Shown here piece after piece: positions 53,107-61,530 of a stretch of 64,000 nucleotides of DNA. The translations under genes were made by a program, and so were the position numbers. The stretch's first letter is position 1; the number at the start of each line of letters is the position of its first letter. Origin of the DNA: Streptomyces sp. DH5 (lineage in GTDB: Bacteria > Actinomycetota > Actinomycetes > Streptomycetales > Streptomycetaceae); contig NZ_JAHWGP010000005.1 in NCBI RefSeq assembly GCF_020873915.1, positions 124,001-188,000 of the forward strand, in the 5' to 3' direction. The notes under the pieces are model-generated. The model did no database searches, had not been told where the DNA came from, and was given only the letters and a program-made list of their open reading frames with translations.

Positions 53107-53975
53107 TGCTCTCCCAACAGCTTCTCGATGAAGGCCAGCGACTCCCGAGGAGTGAGCGCCTGCGCTCGGAGAACGCCGTACGTTGCTTCCAACGGGCTGA
53201 CCTTCTTGGGCGCGGTGTACAGGATGCTCGCCTCCTGCACCTCCATGTAGCCCATCCTGCTCTGGTCTTTGAGGTGGATCAACGTGAAAGCCCCGCCCAG
53301 GCCCGCATGTTCGTCGCGGTCTGTCGGCATGACCTGCATCTCGACGTTGCGCTCGTGCCCGTAGAGCAGCAGTTGTTCCAGCTGGCCACGCAATACCTGG
53401 CGACCACCGACGGGGCGGCGCAAGGCCTGCTCGTCGATCACGAAGCTCAGGAGAGGCGCGGGCCGTCGAGAGAAGAGCTTCTGCCTCTCCAACCGGGCAG
53501 CCACTCGCTGCTCGATGACTTCCGCGTCCAGCAGTGGACGCCACATGGTGAAGACGGCGCGTGCGTACTCCTCCGTTTGCAAGAGCCCCTTAACCACGTG
53601 GTTGTCGTACGCGTGCAGCTCGACCGCCTCGGCCTCCAGCTCCGCGTACCGCCGGAAGAACCCCGGATACCGAGCCTTCGCCACCTCCCCCTTCATCGCC
53701 ACCAGCACCCCCCGCGCCCCCACCTCCCGATCCACCGCATCCACCAGCTCCGGCCGGGGAATCCGCCGCCCCTGCTCCACCGCCGCGATCTGCGCCTCGC
53801 CGTACCCGACCCGCTCTCCCAACTGCGCCTGTGTCAGCCCCGCGGCCTCCCGCAGCAGCTTCATCTGGCGGCCGAAGCAGCGCAGGAACTCCCCGTTGGA
53901 ATCGGCTGCACCCGCGCCGCCCTCCGAGTCCGCCCCCGACTCCATCGCACCCGCCTCCTCAGCACATCCGTCCAC
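53103..53975 (-). CDS. WhiJ-like XRE-family regulator (Scr1-type), 290 aa
   Basis: An N-terminal HTH_31/XRE domain (about residues 30-90; LRCFGRQMKLLREAAGLTQAQLGERVGYGEAQIAAVEQGRRIPRPE) is followed by the DUF5753 domain (about 110-280; HAYDNHVVKGLLQTEEYARAVF, VIDEQALRRPVGG). This pair with DUF397 is the WhiJ-type developmental control arrangement. MESGADS (53945) is an alternative start to MDGCAEEA (53975). The gene at 54116 is divergent and the HATPase at 59105 is 5 kb away; both gene types are frequent partners of such pairs. Confidence 0.94.
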   Translation of the reverse strand: MDGCAEEAGAMESGADSEGGAGAADSNGEFLRCFGRQMKLLREAAGLTQAQLGERVGYGEAQIAAVEQGRRIPRPELVDAVDREVGARGVLVAMKGEVAKARYPGFFRRYAELEAEAVELHAYDNHVVKGLLQTEEYARAVFTMWRPLLDAEVIEQRVAARLERQKLFSRRPAPLLSFVIDEQALRRPVGGRQVLRGQLEQLLLYGHERNVEMQVMPTDRDEHAGLGGAFTLIHLKDQSRMGYMEVQEASILYTAPKKVSPLEATYGVLRAQALTPRESLAFIEKLLGEQ

Positions 53976-54115
53976 CGCTCACCCGTGCTCGCACCGTAGG
54001 ACAGCCGCACATCAACCATGCTCGATACGGGACAAGTTCCGGCTTACGGGTGAAGCCCCTCACCGGCCTACCATTCCGGCAAGGCAACCAGCATCGGAAT
54101 CCCGAAGGGGTGCTC

Positions 54116-54583
54116 GTGGCACAGCTTGTCCGGCAGCAGCGCGTGGACGCGTACGTGGGGTACCACGCTTTCGGTTTGCAGGAGTCCGACGACGCGGACC
54201 TGCCGGTCCCGTTCCCCGACGACTTCGACCACGGCTCCTTCCTCAGCACGCATCCCGGCCGTCTGGACATCACCAGCGGCGGTCACACCCACACCGCCAC
54301 GGTCACCGTCGAGGTGTGGGACGGGCCGCCGCCGCAGGAGGACCCGGCGGACTGGGACGAGCAGGCCGAGGCCGACTTCGAGTCGACGAGTGGTCAGGTC
54401 GCCGTGTGGTCCATGCACACGGGCCGGGCGGACGACGTCATCGTGCTGGGGGGCTCCGGCGGATCGTGGCGGGTCCGGGTCAGTTGCGCGGGCCGGGCCG
54501 AGGCCGCCGCCCTGTCGGAGGGCGAAGGCACCGGTCATGGGGTGGAGCGCTATCTCATCCGGTTCTGGCCCGCCGACACGTAG
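54116..54583 (+). CDS. Uncharacterised 155-aa protein divergent from the WhiJ/DUF397 pair
   Basis: GTG at 54116 has AAGGGG five bases upstream; GTG 54110 is also possible. The predicted product is acidic and beta-rich: AYVGYHAFGLQESDDADLPV, DFDHGSFLSTHPGRLDITSG, TVTVEVWDGPPP and VERYLIRFWPADT. There is no signal peptide or membrane helix. No family was recognised. Its position opposite the XRE regulator suggests that it is the regulated target or effector of that locus. Codon use looks normal for the genome. Confidence 0.75.
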   Translation: MAQLVRQQRVDAYVGYHAFGLQESDDADLPVPFPDDFDHGSFLSTHPGRLDITSGGHTHTATVTVEVWDGPPPQEDPADWDEQAEADFESTSGQVAVWSMHTGRADDVIVLGGSGGSWRVRVSCAGRAEAAALSEGEGTGHGVERYLIRFWPADT

Positions 54584-54651
54584 GGAATCAGTGCAGTACT
54601 GCGGCGGGAACGGACGCGCTCCGCTCCCGCCGCAGGTACAGGCGCCTCAGG

Positions 54652-56079
54652 TCACGTGACGATCTTGACGATGAACCCGTCGTCCATCCCGTCGATGATG
54701 CGGTTCTTGGCGTAGAAGCTCTTGAGGATCAATCCGCCGGCCTTGTTGTCGTCCTTCGCTATGGGCTTGGCGGAGAAGTTGAACTTCTTGGCGTCCGCGT
54801 CGAACTCGGGCTCGGCAGCCCCTTCGTAGGTGCTGGCGAAGGGGTATTCGTCGCATTCGAGCGCGCCGCTCTGGGTGTAGTTGGCGCCCCAGTACCGCTT
54901 GCACTGCTTGACCGCCGCCGCGCGGTTCCTGTCGTTGCGGGCGGCGCTCACCGTGCGGTGCAGCGGGTCCTTCGCCGTCTGGCCCGGCACCTTCTTCGCC
55001 GACATGTACGGCTTGGTGTCCAGCGGGGTGAGGAACGCCTGCCGTATGTGTGCGGCCTCGGCCCGTTCCTCCGCTCCCTGCTTCGCACTCAAGGTGAGCG
55101 GCGTGACGTAGCTGAAAGTGGCCGCCCCCTTCTTGTCCGGCTTGCCGCCGCCGGTGGAGTTGGCCAGGTACGACGCGGCGTCCCAGCGCGGGGCGAGCAT
55201 GAACAGCTTGCCGCCCAGGGCGCCGCTCAGCTTCCAGGGAGCGGGCGGGGTGTAGCTGATGGCCGGTTCGTACACCGCGAAGAGGAGGTCGGCGGATCCG
55301 CTGCCCTGTCCGGGCTTGGCGGTCACGGTCTCCTTGAACGTGCGCTGCGCCTTGAGCTGGGTGAACGTCTTCGTCCCCGGCATGCTCCCGCCGCGGGTGT
55401 AGCGCGCACCGGACGGCCAGCTCTGCAGAATATCGGCCTTCGTCGTGATCGGCATCGCGGCCGCGCCGGTGGTGCCGGCGGTGGTGAAGTCGGTGAAGTA
55501 GTACTGGAAGGTGATGGTGCGGCTGTTCTTGGCGATGGTGCCGACCGCGCGGACGTTGAACATGCTCGTGCCGACGGGCTGGCCGTTACGCGTCCACGTC
55601 TGGAGGAAGGACGCTCCGCTGCAGACCGCGAAGCGGGACTTGACGTAGAACTTCTTGTCGCTGCCCAGGCCCTTGACGCATTCGTCGTACGTCATCGTCC
55701 GCGCGGGCTCCGGCGCCGTGGCCGTCGGGCCCAGGGCGGCGCGCTGCCGTACCCCTGTGGTGGCGTCCGCCGGCGGTGATCCGGACGGGCGTCGGGACAG
55801 CGGGGCGGACGAGGCCGCCGGGCCCACCGTCTCCTGCGCCAGCGCCGCCCCCGGCTCCGCCGCCGTGGCCGCCCGGCGAAGACGTTCCCTGCCCTCTGCG
55901 CTTCGCAGTTCCTCCAGTGACGGTACTGCCGCACCGGCGGGCAGCACGTAGGACTCCACCCGCAGATCCGCTGTCGTGTCCGCGCCGGCCGTGGAGGGCG
56001 CCGCCATCGGTAGGACGGCGGCCGCCGCTGTCACGGCCAGCATCTGTATGCCGGTACGTCTGAACGATTCCCGCTGCAT
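54652..56079 (-). CDS. Secreted NucA/NucB-type nuclease with large N-terminal region, 475 aa
   Basis: A signal peptide covers residues 1-33 (LAVTAAAAVLPMAAPSTAGA). An uncharacterised beta-rich region of about 330 residues follows. The C-terminal 115 residues contain KQCKRYWGANY, then ECDEYPFASTYEGA and KNRIIDGMDDGFIVKI. The DEYPFAST motif is the hallmark of the NucA/NucB deoxyribonuclease family (PF14040), whose Bacillus members are extracellular competence and sporulation nucleases. Probable role: degradation of extracellular or lysed-cell DNA. The N-terminal region is not found in Bacillus NucB and could be an inhibitory or binding domain. Secretion is Sec-type. Confidence 0.85.
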   Translation of the reverse strand: MQRESFRRTGIQMLAVTAAAAVLPMAAPSTAGADTTADLRVESYVLPAGAAVPSLEELRSAEGRERLRRAATAAEPGAALAQETVGPAASSAPLSRRPSGSPPADATTGVRQRAALGPTATAPEPARTMTYDECVKGLGSDKKFYVKSRFAVCSGASFLQTWTRNGQPVGTSMFNVRAVGTIAKNSRTITFQYYFTDFTTAGTTGAAAMPITTKADILQSWPSGARYTRGGSMPGTKTFTQLKAQRTFKETVTAKPGQGSGSADLLFAVYEPAISYTPPAPWKLSGALGGKLFMLAPRWDAASYLANSTGGGKPDKKGAATFSYVTPLTLSAKQGAEERAEAAHIRQAFLTPLDTKPYMSAKKVPGQTAKDPLHRTVSAARNDRNRAAAVKQCKRYWGANYTQSGALECDEYPFASTYEGAAEPEFDADAKKFNFSAKPIAKDDNKAGGLILKSFYAKNRIIDGMDDGFIVKIVT

Positions 56080-56146
56080 CCGGTCGAACCCCCGGTTCTC
56101 GGACGGTGCCGGGCCTGTTGCCCGCCACCGGGTCGATCACCAGAGC

Positions 56147-56166
56147 TATCGAATAAATGATCGATA
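56147..56166. promoter_or_regulatory. TATCGA-N8-TCGATA palindrome, candidate operator
   Basis: Perfect 6-bp half-sites TATCGA (56147-56152) and TCGATA (56161-56166) flank an AT-rich centre. It lies 68 bp upstream of the nuclease ATG and 250 bp before the HTH gene, in the 335-bp divergent interval 56080-56414, which otherwise shows no gene. Confidence 0.4.
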
Positions 56167-56414
56167 TCGGGGTCGAGGGAGGTGGATTGACGTGATCGCA
56201 GCAGTAGTTGGCTGGACCGCCACGGTCCGGCGGGTCGAACAGCGAGCCCCGACCTCTTCACTCAACGCGTGCGTGCGGGCACACAGTGTGCGGTAGCGTC
56301 GCCTCGACATCACGTCTTCCGCGTGCCATGCCGGGCACGGAACGAAGGCGACCCCCGCGGCCGGTTGCACCCGTCCGCGAGGGCCTTGAACCACCAGTGG
56401 AACGGAACTCCACC

Positions 56415-57410
56415 GTGATTTACCGGCACCATATCGCGCCCCCGCGCGCCTTCTCCCAGTTCTCCCACGACCTGATCCGGCATCCCCGGCTGTCCTCCGA
56501 CGCCGTGCGGCTGCTGACCTGGCAGCTCTCCCTCCCCGACGGGGCGCGCGAGTCGTTGTCGCGCACCGCCGAGCGCGCCCGCATCGGGGCGTGTGCCTTC
56601 ACGCGGGCCAAGCGGCAGCTCAAGGAGGAGGGGTTCGTGCACGAGCGGCGGCTCCAGGGTCCGGGCGGGCACTGGGTGACCCAACAGCTCGTCTCCAACG
56701 TGCCGTTGAGCGAGGCCGAGGCCGCCAAGATCCTCGCCCGGATGCCCGTGGGGGCGCCCTCCGCGCCCGTGTCGCCGCAGGTCGCTCCGAGTCCCCGCAT
56801 TCCGGCCGTCGGTGATCCGGCCCCTCCGCTCACCGACGGCTATCCAAGGAAAGACCCCGGGGAAAACACCTCCCACCATCCCGCCGAGCCGGATCGGCAG
56901 CCGGACCCGGAACCCGCCCCGGAGACCGCCGAGGCCCCCGAAGCCGCCCGCACTCTCGTCGCCGCCCTCCCCCGCCTCTCCCCCGACCTGCGCCGCATCC
57001 CCCGGGGCATGCACGACGAACTGGCCCGCCTCGTCTCCCGCTGGCTCGCGGCCGGCCACACCCCCACCGCCATCCGCACCCACATCCTGCGCGGCCTCCC
57101 CGACGACGGCACCCCCGTCCACCGCCCCGGCGGCCTCCTGCGCTACCTCCTCCGCGACGTGCCACCCGCACCGGCCCCCGACACCACCCCGGCCGCCGAA
57201 CACCCCGCCCCGGCCCGCCCGTCCAGCCGCCTCGCCGCCCTCCGCGAATGCGAGGGCGACCACGTACAGGCGACCCTCTTCCGCCCGACCGGAGAGGAGA
57301 CTCTGTGCAGCCGCTGCCTCAACTCCCCGCCACTCGAGGCCGGTCGGTATGCGCCACCGCCTCGGAGGCATATGGACGACCACGCGGTACGCCGGCTGCC
57401 CGCCCGGTAG
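56415..57410 (+). CDS. Helix-turn-helix protein resembling replication-initiator/RepA-like regulators of Streptomyces, 331 aa
   Basis: GTG at 56415 was chosen because the protein then begins VIYRHHIAPPRAFSQFSHDL, the usual opening of this Streptomyces family. A winged helix (about residues 20-90: LSSDAVRLLTWQLSLPDGARESLSRTAERARIGACAFTRAKRQLKEEGFVHERR) resembles plasmid replication or helix-turn-helix GntR-like domains. A Pro-rich linker, a second helical domain (about 180-260; LSPDLRRIPRGMHDELARLVSRWLAAG), and a C-terminal Cys pair (LCSRCLNSPP) follow. Function unknown; DNA binding likely. It precedes a lipoprotein on the opposite strand. Confidence 0.75.
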   Translation: MIYRHHIAPPRAFSQFSHDLIRHPRLSSDAVRLLTWQLSLPDGARESLSRTAERARIGACAFTRAKRQLKEEGFVHERRLQGPGGHWVTQQLVSNVPLSEAEAAKILARMPVGAPSAPVSPQVAPSPRIPAVGDPAPPLTDGYPRKDPGENTSHHPAEPDRQPDPEPAPETAEAPEAARTLVAALPRLSPDLRRIPRGMHDELARLVSRWLAAGHTPTAIRTHILRGLPDDGTPVHRPGGLLRYLLRDVPPAPAPDTTPAAEHPAPARPSSRLAALRECEGDHVQATLFRPTGEETLCSRCLNSPPLEAGRYAPPPRRHMDDHAVRRLPAR

Positions 57411-57429
57411 CGCTCCGTGTCGCGTCGGG

Positions 57430-57882
57430 TCAGGGCTGGTGGTTCCCGGAGACCACCGCGACCTTCCAGGCAGGAGCCCCGCCGGCCACCTGGATCCTGA
57501 TGTGCTGGGCCTTCTTCTCCACGTAGACGACGCCCACGGTGGGAACCCCGTTGCACGCGACCGGATGGGGTTTGCTGCTGTCCCGGCCCACGATCGACAC
57601 CTCGCCCTCGCCCTCACATGCCGCGTAGACGGTGTAGGCGCCGTCCTCCGGAGTGAATCCGGGCAGGTCCCGATCGTCGTCACCCGTGGTCTCGGCCACC
57701 AGGATCCGCACGTTCTCGGGCAGGTCCAGGCCGGACGGCTGCGCGACAGGTGTTCGTGAAGGCCGGTCCGAGGAAGCTGTCGGGCCGGCAGGGTCCGGAC
57801 GCTTCGCCTCGGACTCGTCGGAGCAGCCTCCGACGAGGAACAACGCGGCCACGGCGGCGACGATGAGCGGGTAACGACGCAA
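57430..57882 (-). CDS. Small lipoprotein, 150 aa
   Basis: A signal peptide with lipobox LVGGC (Cys at residue 20) predicts membrane anchoring. A Ser/Pro/Thr linker precedes a compact domain (about residues 55-150) with a Cys pair (YAACEGEGEV and PVACNGVPTVG) and beta-strand text (YVEKKAQHIRIQVAGGAPAWKVAVVSG). No family recognised; similar small lipoproteins are common in Streptomyces. It converges on the HTH gene at 56415, leaving 19 bp. Confidence 0.85.
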   Translation of the reverse strand: MRRYPLIVAAVAALFLVGGCSDESEAKRPDPAGPTASSDRPSRTPVAQPSGLDLPENVRILVAETTGDDDRDLPGFTPEDGAYTVYAACEGEGEVSIVGRDSSKPHPVACNGVPTVGVVYVEKKAQHIRIQVAGGAPAWKVAVVSGNHQP

Positions 57883-58028
57883 CGGGGTCTCCCAAGAATA
57901 GAAGGACCTGGCCGGACTCGATGAACACCAGGCCCGAGCCCAGGCCGGCCATTACCGGCGGCAAGCTGCAATTCAGGCATGAATGATCTCTTGCTGCGAA
58001 GGTCGAGCGTTCTCACCGAAGACCGGGA

Positions 58029-58559
58029 TCAGGTCCGGCGGCGTCGGTAGTACGCGTACGTGAGGACCAGAAGCAGCGGACCCCACAGGTTCATCAGCCC
58101 GCTCATCGCCATCGCGAGGACATCCCAGCCCTCGTCGTACGGCCAGGCCGCCGTGCCGGCGGTAGCGGCTTCGTACAGCCAGTGGATGCCGAGCGCGGTG
58201 AAGAAGAGGCCGCCTAAGGTCGCGGGGACGATAGCGGCGGCCGGCGGGATGCGTCGCCCGCCCAGCCCCGGCACCCAGTGGGGGACGACCTCGCCCCAGC
58301 GGCGGACCAATCCGAAGCTGAGCAGCGCGAGGATTTCGGTGAGGATCGTCAGCCCGATGACGTAAGGGGCGTTGTACCAGGCAGGGGGCATGGGCTCTCC
58401 GCCCATGCCGTACCCGAAGCCAATCGGTAACCGCCAGATGCCGACGGGCAGTACGACCAGAGGGATGGCGTGCGCGACGCGCTCTGCCCAGGCGGGCGCG
58501 CCGGGCTGTGCGGGGCCCGTCGCTTCGGCGTCCGGGTGGGAGTGCCTTGTCGTCGTCAT
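58029..58559 (-). CDS. Four-helix integral membrane protein, about 176 aa
   Basis: The start at MTTTRHSH (58559) has AGGGTGG just upstream. The longer upstream frame (to 58811) is not convincing. Four membrane segments are visible (IPLVVLPVGIWRLPIGFG; VIGLTILTEILALLSFGLV; AIVPATLGGLFFTALGIHWL; LAMAMSGLMNLWGPLLLVLTY), and a basic C-terminus YAYYRRRRT. No family recognised. Many Streptomyces carry similar proteins with GFG...MGG and GWDVLAMA motifs. Confidence 0.82.
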   Translation of the reverse strand: MTTTRHSHPDAEATGPAQPGAPAWAERVAHAIPLVVLPVGIWRLPIGFGYGMGGEPMPPAWYNAPYVIGLTILTEILALLSFGLVRRWGEVVPHWVPGLGGRRIPPAAAIVPATLGGLFFTALGIHWLYEAATAGTAAWPYDEGWDVLAMAMSGLMNLWGPLLLVLTYAYYRRRRT

Positions 58560-59104
58560 GCATCCACCCTGCCGTGAGGCACGATGACGCGGATCAACTC
58601 GGAGGTTGGCCTTGTCCCGCCCCGCGTCCGCCCCGCGGTGGAGCAAGGTCAGCCTCCGAGATGATGAGGGTGGAGTCTGGCGGCTTGGGGTCGCGACGAA
58701 CCCGCACACCAGGCAGCCCACTTCGCGGGCGTCGAAGAGTCGATCGCCCAGAACTTGAAGGCTCTGCCCAGCCTTCGATGAGAATGCCCAAACTTCGCTG
58801 CGGCAGGTCAATGAAGATCACGATCTACGGCTGGAGTATGGATCCCGCCTTTCACGGACGGTGGCCGCACGCCGTCGGCGCGCTCCTCCCTGCCGATCGC
58901 CGTCCTGCTGCCGGACACCACCGGTTGGAGCATCAACAGGACGGCACGGGGGCGGTATACGACGGGTGATGTCGAGCGGGGCCGACGGGAGACCGCCCCG
59001 ACAGGCCCGACAGGCCCGACAGTGTCACCCGCCGCCCCGACAGAGCATCGCCGTGGAGGCGTCGCTGCTGGTGAACGGGGTTACGGGCGCGGGATCTTCG
59101 GGGC
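58560..59104. other. Interval with possible gene remnants and lower GC
   Basis: About 545 bp without a convincing gene. From 58640 to 58860 the base composition is visibly less GC-rich than the surroundings, with overlapping minus-strand frames of about 75 codons (FIDLPQRSLGILIEG and SEVWAFSSKAGQSLQVLGDR) and a plus-strand frame beginning MKITIYGWSMDPAFHG. They resemble fragments of acquired genes, but no domain is complete. The right end holds the promoter of the gene at 59105. Confidence 0.45.
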
Positions 59105-59575
59105 ATGACCACTTCCCCCCGCCAGGAGCGGCGATCCGCACTGCCGCTCCCCCTCGCCGAGCAGACGGTGCTCTCGTTCCGCTTCACCCCGTCCCCGCGC
59201 GGCGCCCGGCTCGCCCGCCGGCTCGCCTCCTGCCAGATGGACGCCTGGGGCTGGCGCTACGGCACCCCGGCGCACGACTCCGTCGAACTGATCGCGGCCG
59301 AGCTGACAGCCAACGCCGTGACCCACGGCCGGGTCCCCGGCCGGGACGCCGAGCTACGGCTCAGCAGGGAGGACGGCGGGCACGTCCGCATCGAGGTGAG
59401 CGACGCGCGGGGCGAGCGGCTGCCCGAGGTGCGGGACGCCGGAAGCGAGGAGGACGGCGGGCGAGGGCTCCTCCTCGTCGCCGCACTGGCCAAGGAGTGG
59501 GGAACGGCTCCGCGCCCCGGCGCACCCGGCAAGACGGTGTGGGCCGTGGTGCCCGCCGCGGCGGTCCGGGGGTGA
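59105..59575 (+). CDS. HATPase_c domain protein of the anti-sigma/RsbW-like class, 156 aa
   Basis: A GHKL ATPase core is visible: N box [15 protein letters not shown] (about 60-75), the G1 box [12 protein letters not shown] (DARG) and G2 [16 protein letters not shown]. There is no transmembrane part and no HisKA domain, as in the anti-sigma kinases common in Streptomyces, often near WhiJ/DUF397 loci (such as that at 52900-53975). Probably regulates a sigma factor or binds a partner. No sigma gene or antagonist lies next to it. Confidence 0.9.
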   Translation: MTTSPRQERRSALPLPLAEQTVLSFRFTPSPRGARLARRLASCQMDAWGWRYGTPAHDSVELIAAELTANAVTHGRVPGRDAELRLSREDGGHVRIEVSDARGERLPEVRDAGSEEDGGRGLLLVAALAKEWGTAPRPGAPGKTVWAVVPAAAVRG

Positions 59576-59596
59576 GCCGGGGAGGGAACCGGATCT

Positions 59597-59855
59597 TCAG
59601 TAGTGGTACCGGGCCTTGAAGATCACGGCTTCCTTCTCGGTGGCCCCGGTAGACGAGGCGGTGTTCGTCGTCGATCCGGCGTGACCGGTAGCCCGACAGG
59701 GCGCCCTTCAGCGGCTCCGGTTTGCCGATGCCGGTGAAGGGGTCGCGCCGGATCTCGCCGACCGGACGGACGAGCTTGCGGAACAGCGTCTCGTCAGCGG
59801 CCTGCCAGTACAGAAGGTCCTCCCAACCGGTGGGACGAAACCACAGGTCCCTCAC
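59597..59855 (-). pseudogene. yoeB: YoeB/Txe-family mRNA interferase toxin, frameshifted
   Basis: The N-terminal 55 codons from GTG 59855 read [51 protein letters not shown], matching YoeB. At the run of four C (59644-59647, plus strand) the frame shifts. One base fewer restores [16 protein letters not shown] and a stop at 59597, the family C-terminus with its catalytic region. As written, the toxin would be read through into a wrong frame. It overlaps the antitoxin by four bases (GTGA). It is either an inactivated gene or a homopolymer sequencing error. Confidence 0.8.
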
Positions 59856-60129
59856 TCGCCGTCCGGCACCAGTGCCTCCAGCTCCGCCATGCTTCCGGTG
59901 ACCACCGGGGGGCGGCGGCCTTGTCCGCCGCGACGGCCGCCATGAGCTGGGCGGCGTTGGCCGGCGAGCGCAGCAGGTAGACGGTCTCCTGCCAGGAACG
60001 GAAGTCGTCGGCCGACATCAGTATGGCGTTGCCACCCCTTGAGGTGATCTCCACGGGCTCGTGATCATGGTTGACCTGCTGGATCAGCGGGAAGAGCCTG
60101 GCCCGGGCCTCGCTGGCAGTGAGGGACAC
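59852..60129 (-). pseudogene. yefM: YefM/Phd-family antitoxin, frameshifted
   Basis: GTG at 60129 has GGAGGAGGGG just upstream. The product reads [40 protein letters not shown] and [20 protein letters not shown], a clear YefM. After AADKAA the frame runs into a G/C homopolymer (six G at 59907-59912, plus strand). A seventh base there would restore [17 protein letters not shown] and the stop at 59852. As written, the last about 20 residues are out of frame. The C-terminus of YefM is the part that contacts YoeB. Confidence 0.8.
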
Positions 60130-60251
60130 GCCCCTCCTCCACAGAAACCGGTACGGGACGACCACACCGGTCGAATGGTACGAGTTTCCGGTACCAACTG
60201 CATGCCCGTTCACGGGCCGGGACCTCATGCCTCGACCGGCAGGGCACGGAG

Positions 60252-61307
60252 CTAGTCGCCGCCTCCGCCTCCGCCCCCGTCGCCCCCTCCGCCGTCGCCC
60301 CCGCCGCTGCCGCCGCCGTCTCCGCCGTCTCCGCCGTCGCTGCCCCAGCCGTCGCCGCCGCCGGGTTCGTTGTCGTCGCGGTCGCGGCCGAGGTTGCTGA
60401 ACCAGGGGCGGTCCCAGGCGTCGCCGTCCGCGTCCCGGTGCGGACGGGCGGGGCGGAACCTGGCGGTGCCCGTGGTGTCGCCGAGGCCGAAGGAGACCGC
60501 GACCGCGTGGGCCATGACGGCGTCCAGGGGGTCGGGGCTCTCGTGGTGCACGGTGGCCAGCGGCAGCAGGAGGGTGCCGGGGGCGGGAGTGGCGCCGAGG
60601 GACGGGCGGGTGAGGACGGCGACGCGGGTGCCGTCGCGCAGCAGCGACGAGCTCACCGCGTTCTCCCGGCGCAGCGTCCACTGCCGGTCGGGCAGGCGGA
60701 TCTCGACCCTGCTCCTGGACTTGCGGAGCTTCTTCCGCAGCTCCAGTTCCGCGGGGATGTCACCGACGGTCATGATCAGGCCGTTGGCCCGGTCGGAGGT
60801 GTCCAGGACGTAGCCGTGCGGCGCCCTGAGCCGTACGGCGGGGGCGCCCGGGCCCCAGACGTCCACGCGGACCGAGCGGCGGTCGACGGCGACGGTCACC
60901 GTTCCGGCGGGGGCGTGCGCGTGCCGGCGGGCGATCCAGAGGGGTACGCCCTCCGCGTGCGCCCGCGCGGCGAGCGCGGCCACCTGGCCGGGCCCGCCGC
61001 ACCGGCGCACCGCGAGCTCGCCCAGGGCGCGGGCGAACTCGGCTGCCTGACGGGTCCTCAAGGGGGTGCTGGTGCCGGTCGCGCGGGTGACCGGGACGAC
61101 CCCGCGGCCCTGCGGCAGCGAGGACAGGGGGCGTTCGCTGCCACCGCCGCCGAGCCATCTCCCCCGCAGGAACGCCTCCGCCATGGCGGCGAGGTTCAGC
61201 TCGTCCGGCGGAGTCGTCCTGCCGCCTCTGCGCAGCCCGCTCTCGGTGAGTTCCACGGTCCGCGCCAGCGGGTTCCGGGACCGTTCCGCGTAGAGCACCT
61301 GGCTCAT
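60252..61307 (-). CDS. Hypothetical protein with Gly/Asp-rich C-terminal tail, about 351 aa
   Basis: Start MSQVLYAERS has GGGGGA five bases upstream; MGDVMSQ (61319) is an alternative. The first 110 residues (DELNLAAMAEAFLRG) are helical. A middle region contains a beta-rich segment (GTVTVAVDRRSVRVDVWG, RVEIRLPDRQWTLRRENAV). The last about 60 residues form a Gly/Asp-rich repetitive tail (GGDGWGSDGGDGGDGGGSG...). No membrane helix. The tail looks like the low-complexity end common in proteins of the TIGR04222 type. The function is not recognised. Confidence 0.7.
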   Translation of the reverse strand: MSQVLYAERSRNPLARTVELTESGLRRGGRTTPPDELNLAAMAEAFLRGRWLGGGGSERPLSSLPQGRGVVPVTRATGTSTPLRTRQAAEFARALGELAVRRCGGPGQVAALAARAHAEGVPLWIARRHAHAPAGTVTVAVDRRSVRVDVWGPGAPAVRLRAPHGYVLDTSDRANGLIMTVGDIPAELELRKKLRKSRSRVEIRLPDRQWTLRRENAVSSSLLRDGTRVAVLTRPSLGATPAPGTLLLPLATVHHESPDPLDAVMAHAVAVSFGLGDTTGTARFRPARPHRDADGDAWDRPWFSNLGRDRDDNEPGGGDGWGSDGGDGGDGGGSGGGDGGGGDGGGGGGGD

Positions 61308-61530
61308 CACATCCCCCATCCTGCTTCCCGGCCCCCCGGCCGGCACTGCGGTCCCACCCTCACACACCGGGTCCCGCGCCCTCGCCCGGGGTGGCCGCCG
61401 TCCCGGGCGGGTGAGGGCCACGCGCCCTCGTCGAAAAATCTTCCGGCCGGACGGCAACCCCCTGACGTCCGGCGGCGACTACAGGGCGGTGGACAACGAG
61501 GGCCATCGCACACCGAACGAAAGCCATGAC

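Noticed and set aside
58029-58811. A longer start for the membrane protein at 58029
   Set aside because: The added 84 residues are out of character, and a good ribosome site precedes ATG 58559.
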